The notes below the pieces were generated by a model that was given only the letters and a program-made list of their open reading frames with translations, was not told the origin of the DNA and did no database searches. The translations under genes were made by a program, and so were the position numbers. A stretch of DNA of 64,000 bases from Rosa chinensis. Lineage: Eukaryota > Streptophyta > Magnoliopsida > Rosales > Rosaceae. The first letter of the stretch is position 1; the number at the start of each line of letters is the position of its first letter. The stretch spans positions 22,641,555 through 22,705,554 of the forward strand of contig NC_037093.1 of the NCBI RefSeq assembly GCF_002994745.2. Direction: 5' to 3'. Positions 10,915 through 22,495 of this stretch are shown piece after piece.

Positions 10915-13530
10915 TGTAACGTCCCGTATCTCAAGTACCCGTTTACTAGTCATTTAGACGGTAAACGACCTTTATTTTCACTTTTACTATCGTTTCAGTA
11001 CGTTTAGTGGCCCTAAAAGTCGACTTTTTGTTCGGGTCAAAATTTGAGAAAATTTCCTTCATGAAAGTTGTAGAGGACGTTAAATCGAGCGCATGCATAT
11101 GTGGTACGTAGAAATCGGAGTTCGTATGCGAAAGTTATGAGCGAATTAAGGAAGTTACTATTCATGGTAAGTAGTATATATTTGAAAAAGTTACTGTGGC
11201 CGGTAAGTTTTTTTTCCTTTCTCTTTCTCTCTCCTTTCTCCCGCGTTTTCTCCCTGTCCTCGGCGCTCTCTGCAACTCCAGCCATCTCTCTCTTCCGGCC
11301 ACCTGGGAGCGAACAACCGGCACCGGTCGACTCCTCTACTCCTACCCAACCTCCCCACGGCGGTAACTCACGGCGGCTTGGCCGGAAAATGACGCATCGA
11401 GTCATTGAAGTTTCACTGTAGCAGTTTGGAATTTCCTTAGATTCCGGCGATTCCGGCAGTCTCCGGCCACCAAACTGGGGTCGAAGGTTGGGTTTTTGCC
11501 GGTGATCATTTCCCCTAAGGTCATTCACTTCATTTTGCAGCGTGGAGGTCGAATCGAGGAAATTCCCAAACCTAGGGTTCTTGAATTTCTGGGTTTTCTT
11601 AACCGGTTGATTTCGACTGTTTCAAGGTAAAATTAGATTGTGTTGTAGTTGAGAAAAAGATTGGGCGTGTTGAGTAGTTGTTGCTGCCGAAATTTGGTAG
11701 CCATCGGAGGTGGTGGCCGTCACTGTAGGTTGCTCGTGGAGGCGCGTAGGGGTGCTTTTTAATTTCAATTTTTAGCTTATTAAATTCTATAATTGTTGTA
11801 GTGGTTAAATATGTCATTTTGGTTAATTTTGGGAGAAGTTTGACATGGATTATGAATTTCCGAAGTTTGGGAGTTTCGGTTGTTGAATTGTGGGAATCCG
11901 ACCTTCGGATTTCCCTTGTTCCGATATGGAATACATTAATCGACGGATGGATATTAATGGTGAAGTTTGATTGGGTGTGGAAGAGGATTGGAGAAGTTGA
12001 GGTTATGGGTTTTGAGATTAATTATTGATTATCGTAAATATTTATCAAATTGTTGTTTACGGATTATAATTGTGTACAGGACGTGATACCGACCTATCGC
12101 TCGACGAGGATCCTTACGCTTGGATACCACGTTAGCCGTATATCGTGAGTGGACTTTTATTTTTCAAAGAATGATGCATGCATTTATTTAATCGGTTCCG
12201 AAGTTATAATTTATTTATCAATTTACTTTCTCGAGCATGTGGTTATTTCGGAAACGGTTTCGTTTAATCGATTTACTTGAAGATTTTATGGCTTGCGGGG
12301 TCACGTCATTGGATTACGCTTATCTTCTTTTATTTATTTATTTCCGATATGATTCCCGGATTTATACTATTTATATTATATTTATACTCGGCGATTTGAG
12401 ATTTTTATGAGATTTTTTTTTCGAAATGAGATTTCGATGGAGTAAATCTTTATACTTATTTATCTCCTATTTATTTTGAACTTGAGATTATCTTGGCGTG
12501 TGGGACACGTCGTTGGAAATTCATTTACGAGAGATGGGGAAGCTTTATGTACTTATGGATTTACTTGGTTTTCGGATTTTCTTTTGCCATACTTTGGGTG
12601 ACTTATCATTGCTAGCATTGATCTTCCGCCTTTGTGGCGAGGTGATGGGATCACCGAAGCCCTCCGCCTTTGTGGCGCTGGTTACTGTATCTGTGACAGT
12701 AATTCTGAAGCCCAGTATCCTATCGCTACATATAGTGGCGTAAGGGTATATTACAGGAGTAATGAGAGTACTTTAGCCTGGGAGGCTCACTCGTATGGCT
12801 ATCATCTTCCCCTACTCATTATACTATTTTCGACTAGCGGGGCTAGTCCGATTTATTTTAGCCAGCGGGGCTGGTTTTATTTCCTTGAGTATCTGAGTAT
12901 CAACCTTTTCCTTTATTCGTTTGTGACTAGCGGGGCTAGTCGGCTTTCATGAGCAGAACTCCTCTTATTTTATTTTTGTTAATCATTGCATGCATCGGGA
13001 ATCTTTAAAGAAATAAATGTGGGAAAGTATAAAATCCCTTTTGTTTGAAATTGTTTATTTTTGTCCACTCACGCTAACGTTTTTATATACTTTTCCCTGG
13101 GCCCTTAAGTTTCAAATGCCCAGTTCGCAGTGTAGCTGTTCGGCTTTAGGAGTTGAGGCTTAGCACCACCGCTGTCATCTATCCCTCGTAGGTTACTTGC
13201 TAACCTACTATGTATATCGTTGTTCTTTTGGTCCTAGACTGCTCTGATAACCTTGAGATTTTTGTATTAATATTGTAACCTATGACTTGGTTGTAATTTG
13301 AGTTAATTGGATAATTTGATACTCTAAATTGTGGAGTTGTGCGGTTTTGGGAGCAGGGTGGCTCCAGAAGTTTTGGGAGGGTTGTTTAGAAGTGAAATTG
13401 AAATTCTACAGGTTTTGGGTTGCCCATTTTTAAGGGAGGTTATGCCGAAATTTTTGGTAAACCTTCTTTAAAGGTGGGTCCCGCGGGGCTGCTTCGGATT
13501 CCAGGGTGGAATTCGGGGCGGACCCTGTCA
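10915..13530 (+). mobile_element. Solo LTR of an iMet-primed (Tekay/Del-like) element
   Basis: It begins TGTAACGTCCCG and ends CCTGTCA. The target duplication CGCTC is exact (10910-10914 and 13531-13535), so this is one LTR left by recombination between two. It is 2616 bp and clearly related along its length to the LTRs of the young element at 45720-51433. No PBS or internal DNA remains. Related intact copies are followed by TGGTATCAGAGC, the initiator-tRNA-Met PBS, which together with the LTR size suggests a chromovirus of the Tekay/Del type. Confidence 0.93.
12145..13072 (+). repeat. Hairpin-array domain of the solo LTR, bounded by 10-bp inverted repeats
   Basis: GTGAGTGGAC (12145-12154) pairs with GTCCACTCAC (13063-13072), and GATGCATGCA (12173-12182) pairs with TGCATGCATC (12987-12996). 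Between them, 12627-12936 holds about ten short stem-loops. Examples are GGTGAT-GGG-ATCACC (12641-12655), TTACTGT-loop-ACAGTAA (12682-12702), ATTAC-AGGA-GTAAT (12750-12763), AGCCT-GGG-AGGCT (12775-12787) and GACTAGC-GGG-GCTAGTC (12832-12848, repeated near 12925-12941). The stems differ in sequence, so this is not a simple tandem repeat. Its function is unknown. Confidence 0.8.
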
Positions 13531-14016
13531 CGCTCATTATACCGCCAGAGGGACAAACTCCCGCCAAAGGAGTGACCTATGGAAACACTGCCAGGCGGGC
13601 TACCGCCTGAGCCTCGGATCACCCCCAGATCACTACTGATGTGCCGCGACAAGGTAGCATCAGAAGCTCATGACGCTGGGAATCAATTTACATCAGTCTC
13701 ACATCGAAAACAAGAAGAAGATCAGTCTTCTCCTCACCTATAAAAGGTTCTCTCCTCTCTCCTCATTTATTACGCATTTACTACTCACCTATTGTTATGC
13801 CGCCCGTATGCATTGACTAACTTAGGCATAGGAGAAGTGAAGACCGCCCAACGCGGTCTCCCTCTGACGCCCTGTTTCTCGTGTAACAGCTAGTGAAGGC
13901 TATACATCAATCCTCAGAGTAGCGGTCCGCCCTCCGGACCCGCGTTAAACAAAAGATCGGTTACCGCCGGACTTTTAGCACTAACAGAAAAAAAAAACTT
14001 GTGTTTTGGATTGCAG

Positions 14017-15060
14017 GGAGCAACAATGGTCGATAAGATTGTGACTATATCTCCTGTTGAAAATTATGTACTAAACAATGAGATGCTAGTAAGTTTCCTT
14101 GAAAGTTGTCTGCAATTTGTTGTTTCCTTCCTTTGGCCAAAACTTGCAGTTTATTAGTACAATTTATGCAGGAAGTAAGAATGGTGGAAAGTGCTGTTTG
14201 TGCTGCCCATACTGAAAATGTTTCACCAAATGCTGAGGTAGCTAATAACACCACCACACATCTGACACTTTTATGAATTGTAACCTGTTGAAAACAAATC
14301 CTATAAAGGGAAGTAAGTGCTTTTTTACTGTATGTTAGATTTTGCCTGGAAATGGAAACAAGTGTAGAGAACTTATGACGATATTCCAGGGTCTTTGAGT
14401 ATGTGAACGTTTCATTCTTTGGGCTTTTCAGTGATAGAAGGATGATAGAAATTGATTATGTTTTCCTATTCACATATCCTTTTGTACAATAAATTACCTA
14501 GAAGTATGTTGGTTAGTGATCCCAGGGATGATGTACATACATAAATAAACTATGAAAAAACCTTTTCTTTTAAGTAATCAGTAATTGTCTTGATATTTAC
14601 CTTTAAAATTCCAAAACTAGCTTAGGGTAATGTGTTTTTGTTCACAGGATAAAGATGGATCTCCTAACAATGGAAAGGTGTATATATGTCAATAGAGCTC
14701 AAGATGTAGTGTCTAGTATGTTTGCAAAAGATTCAGCAATTGGATAAGATGCAGTGAACAAGGCTAAAGCATTTGATGGAAAGCATCAGTTGATAGCAAG
14801 TGATCTGAGAAATTAACTTGGTTTCAGGAGAGTGGGGCTCACAGAGAAATTGACAGTAGGCCTTTCAATGGTTAATGAGAAAGTGAAGTCTGATCAAAGA
14901 TGGTCCCAGATAAAACAATGGCAGCAATATTTGCAGTAGAGAGAAAATTGGATGACACTCGATCAGCTGTCAAAACTGAGTCAACAAATTGATGAAGGAA
15001 AATTTTCATATTGCTGGGAAAAGTTTATAGGTGGATACTGCCATTAAATAGAATCTTATT
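14017..15060 (+). pseudogene. Pseudogene of a BPA1-like (ACD11-binding-partner) RRM protein, 3' half
   Basis: Three exons with good splice sites are seen: 14017-14088 (GATMVDKIVTISPVENYVL...), 14172-14237 and one starting at 14648. The third continues into AQDVVSSMFAKDSAIG, DAVNKAKAFDGKHQL and RVGLTEKLTVGLSMVNEKVK, which I recognise as the C-terminal half of plant BPA1-like proteins (VIP1-type RRM family). GAT-VD is the end of the RRM. Lesions are a one-base frame change near 14690, an in-frame TAA after AIG, and more stops and shifts further on. The RRM exons are missing, and element 1 lies directly upstream, so they may sit left of the window. The family binds a lipid-transfer regulator of cell death. 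This copy looks dead. Confidence 0.72.
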
Positions 15061-15448
15061 CTTTGGCCGATAAGCTAGCAGCTTAGCACTTGCAGGTAAG
15101 AATGTTATATATACTCAAGTTATGATAAAATAATCTATCAGCTCAATGGTATAAGTATATGCAAATATATAAATCGTATGGAGTTTGAGATAAGCTTTGT
15201 TTTGTTTTTTTTTTCTTTGACAGTTCAGAGATATCTTGCAAGCTTTGGATACTGCTTTGGAGAAGTAACAGATTAGTTTAGTTATATAAACTTTGTGTTT
15301 CTCAGTAGGATTTGTATTTATAGTTGAAAAGTACAGAGATGTTGGCTGAGACTATGTAATACTTGCATGATTTTTATGAATGTCATTTAGTATTTTGATT
15401 CTTTCAGATTATAAGCTTTCCCTCTACATACTTACTACATTTCAAAGT
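15061..15448 (+). other. 3' flank of the BPA1-like pseudogene
   Basis: AT-rich DNA. A possible last exon follows a T-tract acceptor near 15223 (reading ...LQALDTALEK and TAA at about 15268), with UTR-like sequence after it. Nothing else is recognised. Confidence 0.35.
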
Positions 15449-18159
15449 TGTCACGCCCCTGATTTTACACACATGAAAATCGATATATATAATCCCATAA
15501 TTATACATGCGTGAATGTTCAGTCATCAATACAAATACCTGGAACATCTTTCCTTTATAACAAGTACATAATGATGCCCTGAAACTATCCGAGTTAATAT
15601 GCACTCGCTCCATAGAGTCATATATTACACAAATTTACAAATTAAGTTGCCATCACAAAATAAAGCGTAAATGCTCCTCAGAGCTTACTACATAGCGGAA
15701 GTCATAACAATGGCAAAGCCAACAAAATTTGCTTCCTAACCGTTCAGCTGCCTATAGCTACCTCAACTTCAGCCACGATTTTCCTGACCTGCAGGATTAA
15801 CCCCAACACCAAAAGAATGGTGCATCGGGTTTCCACACAACAAAACCCGGTAAGCTTATGAAAGCTCGTATGAGTAACTCATGAACATCAATCAACAACT
15901 CACACACATTAGCTAAAGGAAACCATGCAGCCATGATTCCTTCTAACACTCCAAAACCTTTCCATCTAAAGGAAAACATAAATCACCGCTGTGACAATGT
16001 TCTATTTGCTAACTTAACCATCAAGAAGCAAATCAAGTCTCATCTAGACAATAAAAGAAGAATACTCAAGGAATTCTCCTTTTACTACATACTTATGAGT
16101 CTCCAGCGACCTCGACCGTCACTCCCATAATCTATAATGGCAGACAGACTGTCGCCCTATTGAAATCGTAACCACTCGTCCGACTACGGACGTGATTACC
16201 TATTTCCTGCCTTGGTCACCATCTATGACATGTGGTTTCAGACCCCGTCTGGTCTCAAATCAACATTTAGGTCACCATCTGTGCTCTATCACCATCTGTG
16301 CTCTGTCACCATCTGTGACACATGATCTTCATACCCCGTCTGGTCATGAAATCAAACGTCAAGGTCACCGTCTGCAACCTATCACCATCTGTGATATGAA
16401 ATCTTCTTAGACCCTATCTGGTCTTAAAGCTAAACGTTAAATAAGTCGCAACCGACCTAAAAACGTTACAACATCTAGCTTCGGCTTTCCTAACCCCTGC
16501 TCACCATCTGTGACTCTTGGTACAAGGACCAATACATTTAAAATGAGTCACGCTTGACTCAAAAATGTAACATCAAGCTCAATACTTTTCAAACAATAGA
16601 AAACATCTTTTTCCACAATATTGTTCCCTGAAAAGTCACATTCAACAATAATATGAATATCATCATGCATATCATTATTCATCACAATCATCCACAAGGA
16701 TATATATATACTTCACGTAAATATATATATACGTAGACATTCGCTCAGGAATGCCTACTAATACCAACTATAGTTTGCAGTTAAATAATTAATGCCAAAA
16801 CGATAATGGTAATTCTGTTCATAAAGAACCTTGTGAGATTACTCACCTCGAACTCCTGCTGCGTCTTCAACAAAACACAAAGCCACCAATTCACAAATAA
16901 TCGTCCACTGTACTTCGTCAAGTACCTATTCACATACGTTTCCAATTTAGTGACGATTTACATTTGATTTAAATTCGAAACCCCCTGTTTTGAACTAAAA
17001 CCCCCAAAGTGGCTCCAATCGAGGCAAAACCACATCCGAGACCTCCCAAAGTCTTCGGAATACGTCCACGATCGATGTGACCAAACCACAAGTCGATCAG
17101 ACGCTCGAATCCTCACGGATCGAATAAATCGATCGGTATGAAACTGTAAAAATCATAACAATTTCATACGAACTCCAAAATTTGCATATTATATATCGAA
17201 ACGCTCGTATCAACGACTAGAACATATATAATACCACAAACAGTCCCATACATGGCTGGAACGCCGCCACAGGCGGTAGCGCACCGCCGCCGGCCAAAAC
17301 TCAATATTTCACAAAACTCCCAACATCAAAAAGCTTCATCTAATCACGCTTGTGAACTTTCATAACTGGATCGAAGTCAGAAAACAAGCTTAAGGGATCG
17401 AAAACTACCTCACAAGCTTTGGATTATTGCTCAAATTGAGTTGAACCGATTTCCACGTAAATCGATCAAAACAAACACCATAGATCGATCAGGAAGCCTA
17501 TTCTGAACTCAACCAAGGAAGCATGAAGCTATGAAGTCGCCGGAGTTGTGCTTTCCGGCCGGGTCCGAAAACTCTAACTGTACAGCCTTGCAGCGCCGCA
17601 CATGGTGGATCTCGTTGCTAGAGAACACCACAGGGATGACTGGACGGAGGAGGCGAACCAGCTGACCAAGTTTCACGGCCGGAGACCGCCGCAGTTCGCC
17701 GGAAAAGCCGGGTCGGGTCACCGGGTTCGGGTCGGGTCAGTCGAAAATCTTTGATACCGAAGGTATCGACCGAGAGAGAAGAGAGAGAGAGAGAAAGGTT
17801 TTCGGAAAAGGAAATGAGGAAAATGAAAATAATTTCTGATTTCCCATATTTATACTAAAACGGAAACTTCTTCCGATAGCCATAACTTCCTCATACGAAC
17901 ACCGATTTACGTGTTCCACATGTCCACGAACTCGTATCGACACGCTCTACAACTTTCGTGAAGTAAGTTTTCCGAGAATCTCAACATATAAAAAGTCAAA
18001 CTTCACACGACCCCCTAAACTGTGAAATTTGAATAATTATACGTACAAAAACTATTCCACTTCACATACAACCTACGAATAAAGCACAATAACAATTATT
18101 TGTACAACTGGTCCATTATTAATTACTAAAATTAAATAACAGAAAACCAGGTCATCACA
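15449..18159 (-). mobile_element. Solo LTR A, TGTCACG...CATCACA family
   Basis: The + strand begins TGTCACGCCCCTGATTTTA and ends GGTCATCACA, flanked by exact AAAGT duplications (15444-15448 and 18160-18164). It is 2711 bp. The other copy of the family is at 34438-37626. Read on the minus strand it starts TGTGATGACC and ends GGGGCGTGACA, the usual direction for this type of gypsy LTR. The minus strand also has the TCATACGAACTCCG-like block shared in reverse with the TGTAACG LTRs, so the two families are distant relatives. Confidence 0.92.
16202..16520 (-). repeat. Short stem-loop cluster in solo LTR A
   Basis: Repeated hairpins share a CATCT or CGTCT-type loop: AGACC-CCGTCT-GGTCT (16240-16255), TGTCAC-CATCT-GTGACA (16304-16320), TATCAC-CATCT-GTGATA (16380-16396) and AGACC-CTATCT-GGTCT (16409-16424). 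Between the two CAC/GTG hairpins one base pair changes from G-C to A-T on both arms, so pairing is kept. Confidence 0.7.
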
Positions 18160-18164
18160 AAAGT

Positions 18165-18440
18165 ATTGTGGCATTTTCTAAACGCTACAAAATAAAGGCA
18201 GTAGCACTACAAAATGCTATTGGATAAGTATAATAGCATTTGTTAAAAGCTACAACATACTTATTAAGAGCATTCACTAAATGCTATGATTGTGTAATAA
18301 TAGCGTTTATAAATCGCTACGGTACCTTATACAATAGCACTTCACAAAATGCTATAAATGCAGACCTTTTAATAGCATTTTCGGAAAACGCTATGATATG
18401 CCCTAGACCTATTATAGCTGGGGCAGACATAGTGTTTACT
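18165..18440. mobile_element. CACTA-like (En/Spm) subterminal repeat block
   Basis: About seven imperfect palindromes of the type TAGCATTT-n-AAATGCTA occur at 35-40 bp spacing, for example AATGCTATT...AATAGCATT at about 18214-18241 and AATAGCATTTTCGG...CGCTATGA at about 18371-18394. CACTACAAAATGCTA at 18207 looks like a CACTA terminus. Such arrays bind the CACTA transposase. The other end was not located. Confidence 0.5.
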
Positions 18441-18446
18441 AAAATG

Positions 18447-19459
18447 ATATGAATCAATCTCCTTGCCTTCTCCTTCTGAAGTGGTGTAGAAATGATGCTC
18501 ATATGAATAATAAGTGGTAGAAGCTCTTGAGAGTGATGAAAAAGGGTGAGTGCAAGTGCTCCATTTCCTTTCAAATCCATCACCTCATTGTAGAAACATT
18601 GACCACTTATTGGTGGATTGAGAGGTAAAAATACCTTAATCTCAATCTTCCCATTAAGAACATAAGTGCTCAATGTCCTACTCTCCACCTTGGGAAGCTC
18701 ATGATGGATCTCCATGGATGTGGGAGGCAACAAAGTCCTTGGCTCTTCAATTTCTTCATCATCACAAAGTATTGAAGGACTCTCTTCCTCCTTCGGAACA
18801 TCGACCTCAATGAATAAAGGATTATGGTATATGACTTGAAACGCCGCATCCTCCTCGATGAACAAGGGATTATGGTGTATGACTTCAAACTCCGCATCCT
18901 CCCCACCAGATAAGTCATCCTCCTCATCGGAATCATGTTCAAGTACGGCCTCAATAAATAAGGGATTGTGGTACATCACTTCAAACTCCGAATCCTCCTC
19001 ACTAGAAAAGACATCCTCTTCGGAATCATCTTCAAATATCTCCCCTCCATTTGGAAGCTTAGATTTCCAATATTGCACTCATCCCTCTGAAATGTAGTCT
19101 TTTACCCCACTTGCATCAGAACTTTCATAACCAAGCTCACTTTCTTGTACATCAACATCACTATAACCATCTTCAACATGCATAAAGGATTCTTGCTCAA
19201 GATGTTTGATATATACTTCTTCTCTTGAAATACACTCCACTTGATCAAAGAAAGGCTCTCGCAAATATAAAGTGGTGGGAGGTTGCTCTTGAAGTAGGCT
19301 AGCCTTGAATTGCTCCATGATTGGATCTACACTCACACTTATAGCTTTGAATTGAGCAAACAATTCTTCGATGGATGGCTTTGAAGGTGTATAAGCTCGA
19401 TGTTGAGGAGGTTGCTCATATCCCATTGGGTCTTCCCATGCATAACTCCATCGATCCAT
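18447..19459 (-). pseudogene. Unidentified acidic ORF with a triple HNPLFIE repeat
   Basis: The minus-strand ATG at 19459 opens MDRWSYAWEDPMGYEQPPQH. The frame is stopped by TGA at 19079-19081 and then continues in the same frame to about 18447, so one stop splits a protein of about 335 residues. The second part is strongly acidic and carries three copies of a unit ending in (Y/H)HNPLFIE within about 70 residues. A more hydrophobic stretch follows (VFLPLNPPISGQCFYNEVMD). I do not recognise the family. Its position next to CACTA-like terminal repeats suggests an ORF carried by that transposon, but a retroelement gag-like protein is also possible. Confidence 0.4.
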
Positions 19460-20339
19460 AGCTCAAATTAATTGAAAATAAGTACCTATGAGTTCCCAAA
19501 AGAAAGATTAGTAACCAAAAAAAATTAAAAATATAAAATTAGAGAATAAGCAAACAAAATAAACAACTGATATTTTTTTTTAATAGAGAAACAAAAATAT
19601 GCTAATGTGACCTAAACATTATAAGTCCATATTGCATTTATACTTGTACAATACATTATAGTACTTAAACAGGATGGTGGTCATAGAACTCAAAATCTAG
19701 TGGTGTGTAACAACTCCAGATTCAAAAGTAAAATCTAGTCCATATTGCATTTAGCCATGAGGTTGTTTACATAGAAAATTCATGTGTTTCTCTTGTTCCG
19801 ATGTCTTTTGGTCTTTGGTGATGCAGTCCTCTTCGAATCTGAGGCAAGATTGGAGTGTCTTGACTCTTTGGATAGAAGCAAGACTGGGATCGAGGAAACA
19901 GTATAGCCAAAGATGAAAACTCGATCAAGGCAAGATTGACTGCTCAGTATGGACATTTGAGGTGGCAAACAACCGAGCGGGCCTATTTGTGCTACGTGTC
20001 GTACTCAGGGCGACCCATTGAACGTTAAGCCCGGCACGACCCCTGGCCTGAGCCCATATCATGCCAAATCGTGCTTGGGGCATCCCAAAATTAGGAACGA
20101 TTTTAAAATTTTAATTTGACTATTTTTATTCTTTTATGTGTAATTGTAAATTAATTTTATTTAACCACTTAGAAAAATAAAATAAATAAAACTCAAACAC
20201 TTTTTCTAATCTTAGTTTTAAGATTAATTTCCTAAATAATTTTTATATTCTACTATAAGAAAGAAGAAGAAAAATAACTCAAATCTTAAAAGATTTAGTA
20301 TGAAATTTTTTTCTTAATTATATAATTTATTTTTTTTAG
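19460..20339. other. AT-rich spacer with a hAT-like end
   Basis: AT-rich DNA without a gene. AGTCCATATTGCATTTA occurs twice (about 19625 and 19738). GAGGTGGCAAACAACCGAGCGGGCC at 19954 onward, with the CGTGTCGTACTC/GGGCATCCC region up to about 20095, resembles the ends of plant hAT elements (usual form GGGGTGGCAAACGGGCC). No transposase is seen. Confidence 0.3.
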
Positions 20340-22495
20340 GAGAGACTATATTACAAGCAGAAACCTCTATCACAACCAGACCTAAACATATCAAAATTAA
20401 AACCAGAAAGTGCCAACAGTGGCAATTGGTTGGTCCAAGTAACCGCCGTAGCCGAAATTTGCAATTGCGTCGGCAACGAAATTCGCTTCACGAAGGACTT
20501 TAACAAAGGAAATCTCTTCAAGGCTATCAGCAAGACTAAGGATGTCTCTGATAAGGGTCTGGAGCCGCAAAGGAATGGTGCATTTTCTGGTAATGGCATC
20601 AATGATGAGCTTGGAATCACCTTCACCAATGAGCATCCGATAATTATTAAACGAGGCATGATAGAGGCTGTCTCTAACTACAGTACCTTCAACAATGGGA
20701 ACAAAAAAAGAAACCAATCGCCCTAGTACCAGCAAATAACGGGGAGGCATCTTGGTCTCTTAACACAAAACCAGCAGTAACATTTCCATTATTAATAACT
20801 AATCCATCAAATTGAGTTTGACAAATCCTTGAGGTAGAGGGTTCCACCGAATAATGTTGTCATGAGATGTCTGAATCCTTTTTTTTGACGGATTGTTCCT
20901 CCTGTAGTCTACTCCAGAGGTAACTACAGAGTGAACAACTACTTCCAGGACGTACCACATCTTTCTATCTGAAGATGAAATTGTGCCAAGCCTCCCAAAG
21001 CTTCCAACAAATCAAAATCAAATTTTCAGTGTTTGTTTTTTGGTATCCATTCCTAAACCAGGAAAGGAACCAATTATCAAATGAAGAAGAACTGTGAATA
21101 TTAATGGCAGCTACATGCCAAACAACAAAAGCAAAGGGGCAGGACAAGAAGAGGTGATTTATATCCTCATTCCCTAGGCCAAAGCGAGGGCATAAAGCAT
21201 CATCATATTGCAATAACGAGCAATTCTTGCCCTAGTTTTCAGTCTTCCCCTAGCCAAAAGCCAAGCAAAAATCTTAGCTTTTGGAGGAATATTCAATTTC
21301 CAAATCTCATTTAAAATTTTTCCCCTAAGGTGATGGAGGATAGACTCAGTTTGAAGCTAAGTAGTAGACTTAATTGAAAAAAAAATGCACTTGGGGAATG
21401 ACCCCACACAAACTCATCATAAGTGTCTAAAGCTAGGAAAGGGATGCTCAAAATAGAATTAACCATATCAGAATCAAGAACAAGAGAAAGCTTGCTTTAT
21501 TCCAGCAACCATTCAGAATACAATCACTAACATTTTCATCCAAGTCAATATTATCTCTTCTATTTGAAGGCACAAGATTAATAATTGGGAATTGAAAAAC
21601 CCAATTGAAAATCCAGAATATAACATCAACATCATTGCCAATAATCCATCTCATTCCTTAGAGCAGAAGCTCTCTATTGTCTAAAATACTTTCCAAGCCA
21701 AAGAGTGATTGGCCCTAGCTTTCAGGTCAAAGAAAGAGTGCTTTCTTAAATACTTTCTCCGGACAATATCCCCCCACCAGTTATTTTTGTCAGAAATCAC
21801 TTTCCAACCTAACTTGGCAAGGGCTGCTAGAGTGAAGTGGGCGGCAAGCCTAATACCTAAGCCACCAATAGACTTAGGGAGAAAATTTTGATTCCAGGCA
21901 ACTGGGGGAGTGGAACAATCCTTTCCCCAGAAGAAATTTCTGGCTTCTTTATCAATAGTCTTAGTTAACTTAGTTGGACACTTAAAACAAGACATCAAAT
22001 GGTTTGGAATTCCGGATAAACTAGATTGAATAAGAGTCAATTTCCCATCTGGAAAGAGTGGAGCTTCTTGTCTAATACCCCTAGAAGGGGCAAAGAAACC
22101 CTCTTGTTTTCCATTTACTAACACCGAAAAAGTGATAGAGGTAATGCAATTCATGATCAAGTTTATCCATCGAGGAGCAAAACCAAACTTTTGCAAGCAA
22201 ATCCTGATATAATTCCAGTCAAGCAGATCATAGGCTTTTTCCAAATCTAATTTAATGGCCATTGAACTAGAATTGCCTTTTTCCTATTAAAATAATAGAA
22301 CAATTCATGTGCTATTAGAATATTGTCAGTAATGGACATCCCGGGAGCAAAGGCTCCTTGATTCCTATTTGCTGAACAGAGGCTTCAGTCTAGAAACAAA
22401 AATTTTCAAAATGATTTTATAAGCAACATTACATAAATTGATAGGACTAAAATTACTAACCACTTAAGGAGATTCCACTTTCGGAATTAGAGCAA
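20340..22495 (-). mobile_element. L1-type LINE, 3' part of ORF2 (RT, zinc finger, RNase H)
   Basis: Minus-strand order: the RT start TNIALIPKVESP is cut exactly by the LTR insertion at 22495. Then come CNVAYKI, the block KLDLEKAYDLLDWNYI (about 22250), and GIRQEAP. A deletion has removed the YADD region, because GIRQ is followed almost at once by KLTLIQSSLSGIPNHLMSCF. A zf-RVT-like CPRFG...HLFLSCPFAFVVW lies at about 21180-21110, and an RNase H tail with GDSKLIIDAI and REANFVADAIANFGY at 20640-20430. The 3' end at about 20340 has an A-rich tail on the minus strand. ORF2 of these elements nicks target DNA and copies the RNA in place. This copy is dead from stops and the deletion. Confidence 0.82.

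Larger units (their letters stand above)
10864..13986 (+). repeat. 3' LTR of element 1, split by a solo LTR
   Basis: It starts TGTACCTAC and ends CTAACA, with a net length of about 502 bp once the inserted solo LTR (10915-13530) and one 5-bp duplication are removed. The start was set by alignment with the LTR of element 2 (57438 downward), which shares the AGCATAATTAGCTA stretch. The 5' target duplication cannot be tested because the left LTR end is outside the window. Confidence 0.88.
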
